From Tritrichomonas foetus (Eukaryota; Parabasalia; Tritrichomonadida; Tritrichomonadidae): DNA of 20,495 bases. The stretch spans positions 4,287-24,781 of the forward strand of contig MLAK01000625.1 of assembly GCA_001839685.1 (NCBI GenBank), given 5' to 3'. Below, in pieces: positions 16,569 through 20,495 of the stretch (position 1 is its first letter; each line of letters begins with the position of its first letter). The translations under genes and the position numbers were made by a program. The notes beneath the pieces were generated by a model, which made no database searches, was not told the origin of the DNA, and saw only the letters and a list, made by a program, of their open reading frames with translations.

Positions 16569-18116
16569 ATGAATGATGAAAAATCTGATTTCATTGAAAT
16601 GGATGATGATCACGATAAGACGGATACTGCATCAATCATAAGCGCATCAAATTCGCCACAAAATGATGTTGAATTTAACAAAGAAGAAACAAACACGACA
16701 TTCTTCACTGATCCTTCTTTTTCTCTCAAAATCAAACCAGATGAAAAGAAATCCAGCGAAAATTCCAAAAGCTTCCATTCAGATAACGCTTCTATTATAT
16801 CGAAATCCAGCGACAGTGATTCAAATAAATTAGATGTTGCATCAAACGGCAGCTTTTCATCGTCTGAGAACAAATCGAAAAGTCAATCAGAAAACAACAA
16901 CGAATCAAATAGCTCTTCTTCTTTTTACAAATCCGATTCTCCTTCTGCAACGTCAAAATCGAGCACAAGGTCAAGTTTTAAGTCGAGTTCAAAGTCGGGT
17001 ATAAAATCAAGTTCGAATATTGAGGAAAGCAAGACTGATTCAACATCAATCAATTCGGGCCATTCTGATCGTTCGAACAAATTACCGCAGAAAAAGTTAA
17101 GTGATTCCAATTTTTCACATGAAGCAGATTTGAGTAGCAATTCAAAAAATTCAATAAATCGATCAAATATCAACTCAAAAGATAACTCTTCAATAAATGA
17201 TCAAGCAATTCTTGATGCTTTTAAAATCCTCATGGAAAAAAATAAATTACCACCACCTGAACTTCAGCCGAAAGTCTTGCAGTATCTCAAATCAGAATCA
17301 CTCAAAGCATTAGTTGACGAAAATTATCCACTGGCTGCCAAATTAGATCAAGCCACAAATTCAATTGTTAAAGACACTTACAAAAGACGAAAAGATAATC
17401 GTCGAACAAACAAAGATCGAAAAGTTGACCATAAAGCCAGAAAAGCACAACATTTGTTAAATCGTGAAGAAAAACATCGTAAGGCTATGTTGGATGAATA
17501 TTTATCAAATGAAGATATTCAATATAAAGAGATGAAGAAACGTCATAAATTAGAAATTGATAATTTTAAAGCACAATGGGAAAATCCTGAAACATTGATT
17601 CCTTTTAACAAATCGTCGAATAAATTATTGAATTTGCGAAAGTCGCAAAAGGCTTTGGCGCTTTCTAAGAGGTTCAAAGAAGCAGAAATAGTGAAAAAAG
17701 AAGCAGACGCTTTACAACAAAAAGAATTAAATGAAGCCCATCAGAAAGCCAAAAATGTATTTGAACAAACTTTTCAAAATTTGAAAGAACAACAACAAAA
17801 AGAAATTGAATGTTTTGAAGAACATAAAAAACGATTTTGCTCATTTTTGGAAAATGAGCGAATCAGGGCAACAATGCCTTATAGAAATATGCTTCAGTTT
17901 TACCAAAGACAGCAAGACGAAAGAAAATTGCCAAATGGGAGACCAGCGCCGAAAATTAAATCTGTTAATAAGCCGAGGAGTGATGCACTTTTGGAAGTTT
18001 TACCACCTTCATCACCCACGGTGTCGCATGGAGTAATCAAATACCGGATGGCACCTGAAGCGAAGTCTCTTGGATTAAATGGACTGGAGTTAGTAAAAGG
18101 AGATAAACCAAAATAA
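16569..18116 (+). CDS. Ser-rich, coiled-coil protein of unknown function
   Basis: From the ATG at 16569 the protein has 515 residues. Residues 1 to about 205 are acidic and Ser/Asn/Asp-rich, with many SKSS and SNS runs, and are almost certainly disordered and rich in potential phosphorylation sites. Residues about 213-270 (ILDAFKILMEKNKLPPPELQ onward) look like a folded helical segment. A basic stretch RRKDNRRTNKDRK (about 273-285) opens a long charged helix to about residue 430. Inside it lies LIPFNKSSNKLLNLRKSQKA near 341, followed by a segment resembling a conserved protist coiled-coil family (RFKEAEIVKKEAD). The C-terminus is Pro-rich with small polar segments. I do not recognise a named family. 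A cytoskeletal or basal-body role would be a guess. The stop is followed by TAAAA. Confidence 0.75.
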   Translation: MNDEKSDFIEMDDDHDKTDTASIISASNSPQNDVEFNKEETNTTFFTDPSFSLKIKPDEKKSSENSKSFHSDNASIISKSSDSDSNKLDVASNGSFSSSENKSKSQSENNNESNSSSSFYKSDSPSATSKSSTRSSFKSSSKSGIKSSSNIEESKTDSTSINSGHSDRSNKLPQKKLSDSNFSHEADLSSNSKNSINRSNINSKDNSSINDQAILDAFKILMEKNKLPPPELQPKVLQYLKSESLKALVDENYPLAAKLDQATNSIVKDTYKRRKDNRRTNKDRKVDHKARKAQHLLNREEKHRKAMLDEYLSNEDIQYKEMKKRHKLEIDNFKAQWENPETLIPFNKSSNKLLNLRKSQKALALSKRFKEAEIVKKEADALQQKELNEAHQKAKNVFEQTFQNLKEQQQKEIECFEEHKKRFCSFLENERIRATMPYRNMLQFYQRQQDERKLPNGRPAPKIKSVNKPRSDALLEVLPPSSPTVSHGVIKYRMAPEAKSLGLNGLELVKGDKPK

Positions 18117-18200
18117 AAAGGTTCTCTAGTGGAGAATAATATTGTTTGTATATATGCAAATAAAAGAAATACGATTTTCAAGTTTTTGTTTGCCTGTTTG

Positions 18201-18375
18201 TGAATATCTATCTTTATGAATATCTATCTTTATGAATACCTATCTTTATGAATACCTATCTTTATGAATACCTATCTTTATGAATACATATCTTTATGAA
18301 TGTATATTTTTATGAATGTATATCTTTATGAATGTATATCTTTATGAATATCTATCTTTATGAATGTATATCTTT
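18201..18375 (+). repeat. 16-bp minisatellite, about 11 units
   Basis: Units of TGAATAYCTATCTTTA and TGAATGTATATCTTTA follow one another without gaps from 18201, in a strict 16-base period; the eleventh ends at 18375. Changes are confined to the middle of the unit (ATC, ACC, ACA, GTA). It lies between the coiled-coil and kinase genes and is not coding. Confidence 0.95.
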
Positions 18376-18773
18376 GTTCACCTTTGTCTCCAACATAACC
18401 CCAAAACATAATATATTCAAAGTCTCTTTTTCTACCTCTAGTTTCAAATTGTATTCTCCCTTGATCATTTTTTGCTCATTTCGGGAGTTTTGATGTTGAT
18501 GCAAGTGGTACTATTATTTAGATAACTGTTTCAACTCATTAAAAATAGGGAATAATATCATTCCTTCAGGAATTATATTTTTTCATCAATAATTAGCACT
18601 ACCTGCGATCATGATTAATTGATGATTCAAAATATTTCATTATTCACAAATATTGACAAACTGGCAATTCTCATCTCAATTAACAATCGTAAAAGGTGAT
18701 TTATTGAGTAATTCTATTTTCAATTTTGAGACATCATATTTTTCAATGAAAAGTATCGATTGAAAGACAATAT
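18376..18773 (+). other. Intergenic upstream of kinase gene
   Basis: About 400 AT-rich bases with no open frame or recognised element. The kinase Inr lies at its end. Confidence 0.55.
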
Positions 18774-18780
18774 TCACTAC
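18774..18780 (+). promoter_or_regulatory. Inr of kinase gene
   Basis: TCACTAC matches TCA(+1)YTWY exactly, with predicted start at 18776 and a 20-base leader to the ATG at 18796. Confidence 0.55.
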
Positions 18781-18795
18781 TTTTCAGAAATCTGA

Positions 18796-20139
18796 ATGGA
18801 AGAAAATACGATGAAATTGTCGGGTCCTCTTGAAAGAAAAGGGATGTTTGGTTTCTGGTTAAAGAGATATTGCCGTATTATAGATAACATTCTGGAAATA
18901 TCTAAGACAGACTCCAAAAACTCTATAGAAGATAAATATTTTATTGATGATAATGTGACTATAACAAAAATTGATGAAATTCGTTTTAGTTTAACATTCC
19001 CCGATGGTTCTATTGTTCAATTTCGTACTTTTTGCGAAGATATTTTAAATTCATGGATTTTTACTTTACAATCGATAAACTTTTACCAATCAACAATTTC
19101 AATCAACTCTTTCCAACTTCTGAAAATAGTTGGTCATGGATTTTTTGGTAAAGTCACTCTAGCACGTAAGATTGGATCCGAAAAAATCTGTGCAATTAAA
19201 TCTATTCATAAGAAGAAAGTAATATCATCAAATAAAACATCATCCATCTTAATTGAAAGAAATATTCTTAAAAAAGCTGATAATCCCTTTATTGTTCGTC
19301 TAGAATATGCTTTCCAAACAGCATCAAAGTTTTATTTATGTACAGAATTTGCACCTGGTGGGGATTTAAATCATTTAATAACAAAAAAAGGTTTTCTTCA
19401 GGATAATGAAATTAGATTCTATTGTGCAGAGATAGCTTCTGGATTAAGTTATTTACATAGTAAAGGAGTTATACATCGTGATATTAAAAGCGAAAATATC
19501 TTAATTTTTGGAGATGGTCATGTGAAACTAACTGATTTTGGTCTGGCAATATACAATATATCAAATTCCAACTCATTTTGTGGTACACCTGAATTTATCG
19601 CACCAGAAGTAATTAAACATGAACATTATAGCTACGAAATTGATTGGTGGGGGTTAGGTATTGTTCTATATGAAATGGTGTTTGGTGTCACACCATTTTA
19701 TTCTAGAAATCAAATGAAGACATTTAAGAGAATTGTTGAAAGTGATCCACCTTTTCATGGGAAAATCAATTTGGATTTAAAAATTTTAATAAATGGACTA
19801 TTAAATAAAGACAAAGATAGAAGATATGGTTTTAATGAAGTTCGAGATTCGAATTTCATGAAATCTGTAAACTTTGAGGATATTTATAATAAATCTGTCA
19901 GTCCTCCATATCTACCGAGTGCATCATTTGAAAACAATTTTGGGCGTGAATATGGATGCGAGCCCATTATTGATTCAATTGCTCCTGATGTTTATGGATC
20001 CCTAGAAGAAATACATAATTTTTCTTATAATCGTGACTTGTTCAGTACTGGAAGTACCTTTTCTGGTGGTTCAGAAATGATTGCAGCACCATCTGAAATT
20101 ATTGGAACAGTAGTGGAAAATGGGTTATCAGAATCTTGA
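18796..20139 (+). CDS. PH-domain AGC-family serine/threonine protein kinase (Akt-like layout)
   Basis: The protein has 447 residues. Residues about 6-95 form a PH domain: LSGPLERKGMFGFWLKRYCRI is the typical first part and FCEDILNSWIFTLQS the closing helix. This suggests binding to membrane phosphoinositides. The kinase domain spans about 106-356. It has the glycine loop GHGFFGKV (113-120), Lys135 in AIK, Glu154, HRDIKSEN at 227-234 with catalytic Asp229, and DFG at 247-249. The activation segment SFCGTPEFIAPE puts the AGC phospho-acceptor at Ser260. The C-terminal tail contains IHNFSY (406-411), close to the hydrophobic motif FxxFSY, with Ser410 as its acceptor. All catalytic residues are present, so the enzyme should be active. 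Many trichomonad kinases have this layout, so orthology to Akt is not claimed. TAAA follows the stop. Confidence 0.93.
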   Translation: MEENTMKLSGPLERKGMFGFWLKRYCRIIDNILEISKTDSKNSIEDKYFIDDNVTITKIDEIRFSLTFPDGSIVQFRTFCEDILNSWIFTLQSINFYQSTISINSFQLLKIVGHGFFGKVTLARKIGSEKICAIKSIHKKKVISSNKTSSILIERNILKKADNPFIVRLEYAFQTASKFYLCTEFAPGGDLNHLITKKGFLQDNEIRFYCAEIASGLSYLHSKGVIHRDIKSENILIFGDGHVKLTDFGLAIYNISNSNSFCGTPEFIAPEVIKHEHYSYEIDWWGLGIVLYEMVFGVTPFYSRNQMKTFKRIVESDPPFHGKINLDLKILINGLLNKDKDRRYGFNEVRDSNFMKSVNFEDIYNKSVSPPYLPSASFENNFGREYGCEPIIDSIAPDVYGSLEEIHNFSYNRDLFSTGSTFSGGSEMIAAPSEIIGTVVENGLSES

Positions 20140-20337
20140 TGAGTAAATGTATATCATGCTATCCTAATTTATGATGTTGTTTCGTTCGTCAAAAGATGTT
20201 ATCAAGACAAAAATTCAAATGCAAAGGAATAACTCTATTGATTATTTCATTTCTAATGAATTATTGATAATTATTGTTAAATAAAAAGGAGAGAAACTGT
20301 AGAAAGAAGAATAAATTCAAAAAAACTTCAAGAAAAA
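20140..20337 (+). other. Intergenic sequence 3' of kinase gene
   Basis: About 200 bases, A-rich, containing TAAA just after the kinase stop and grading into the purine-rich minisatellite. No gene seen. Confidence 0.5.
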
Positions 20338-20495
20338 TGAAGAAGACAAGAATTTCAAATTAAGAAGAAAGGAATTTCAAATGAAGAAGACAAGAATTTC
20401 AAATGAAGAAGACAAGAATTTCAAATGAAGAAGACAAGAATTTCAAATGAAGAAGACAAGAATTTCAAATGAAGAAGACAAGAATTTCAAATGAG
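20338..20495 (+). repeat. 22-bp purine-rich minisatellite, running off the right edge
   Basis: Units TGAAGAAGACAAGAATTTCA + AA begin at 20338, 20382, 20404, 20426, 20448 and 20470, with a variant unit at 20360 (TTAAGAAGAAAGG...) and a partial unit at 20492. The period of 22 is not a multiple of three and all frames meet stops, so it is non-coding. The full length is unknown. Confidence 0.95.

Noticed and set aside
20338..20495. CRISPR-like regular array
   Set aside because: The units abut without spacers and the context is eukaryotic; it is a minisatellite.

Overview
The window looks like nuclear DNA of a parabasalid (trichomonad) protist, most like Tritrichomonas or Trichomonas. This is inferred from several traits read in the sequence. 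The DNA is strongly AT-rich and the genes are intronless and closely spaced. Most genes carry an Inr-like TCA(Y)T(W) element 10-26 bases upstream of the ATG, and TAAA tracts sit at or just after most stop codons, as described for Trichomonas vaginalis. The tRNA gene is of eukaryotic type, with internal A and B boxes, no encoded CCA and an oligo-T terminator. The species itself cannot be fixed from the sequence.

Left part (1-6095), all genes on the minus strand. First comes the N-terminal part of a C2 (EEIG1/EHBP1-type) protein with a very long Lys/Glu low-complexity tail that runs off the left edge (1-1166). Next is a complete PLP-dependent threonine dehydratase (2148-3422). After 1.4 kb with little content comes a small HP1-like chromatin protein (4821-5474), with a divergent chromodomain and a recognisable chromo shadow domain. 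A tRNA-Ile gene with anticodon GAT follows at 6096-6168 on the plus strand.

Middle part (about 6190-13700) is a graveyard of mobile elements, all in plus orientation and all broken by stops and frameshifts. In order it holds: a pogo/Tigger-like DDE transposase; a non-LTR retrotransposon with N-terminal zinc fingers and a conserved C-terminal domain but no reverse transcriptase; a second pogo-like DDE fragment; a MULE transposase with a C-terminal zinc knuckle; and a second, 5'-truncated LINE that starts at about the catalytic core of the reverse transcriptase. The cluster begins directly after the tRNA terminator. It ends at a second copy of the tRNA 3' end plus terminator (13699-13719). This suggests a LINE that inserts at tRNA genes, or at least an insertion that duplicated the tRNA 3' end.

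Right part (13720-20495) returns to intact single-copy genes: a tail-anchored TBC Rab-GAP of TBC1D20/Gyp8 type (plus), a condensation-like acyltransferase with HxxxDGG motif (minus), a Ser-rich coiled-coil protein (plus), and a PH-domain AGC kinase of Akt-like layout (plus). Two minisatellites are present, one of 16-bp period (18201-18375) and one of 22-bp period that runs off the right edge. The genes are unrelated housekeeping, trafficking, chromatin and signalling functions. I see no operon-like cooperation and no cassette that looks like a dedicated new system; the tRNA-bracketed element cluster is the most unusual structure.
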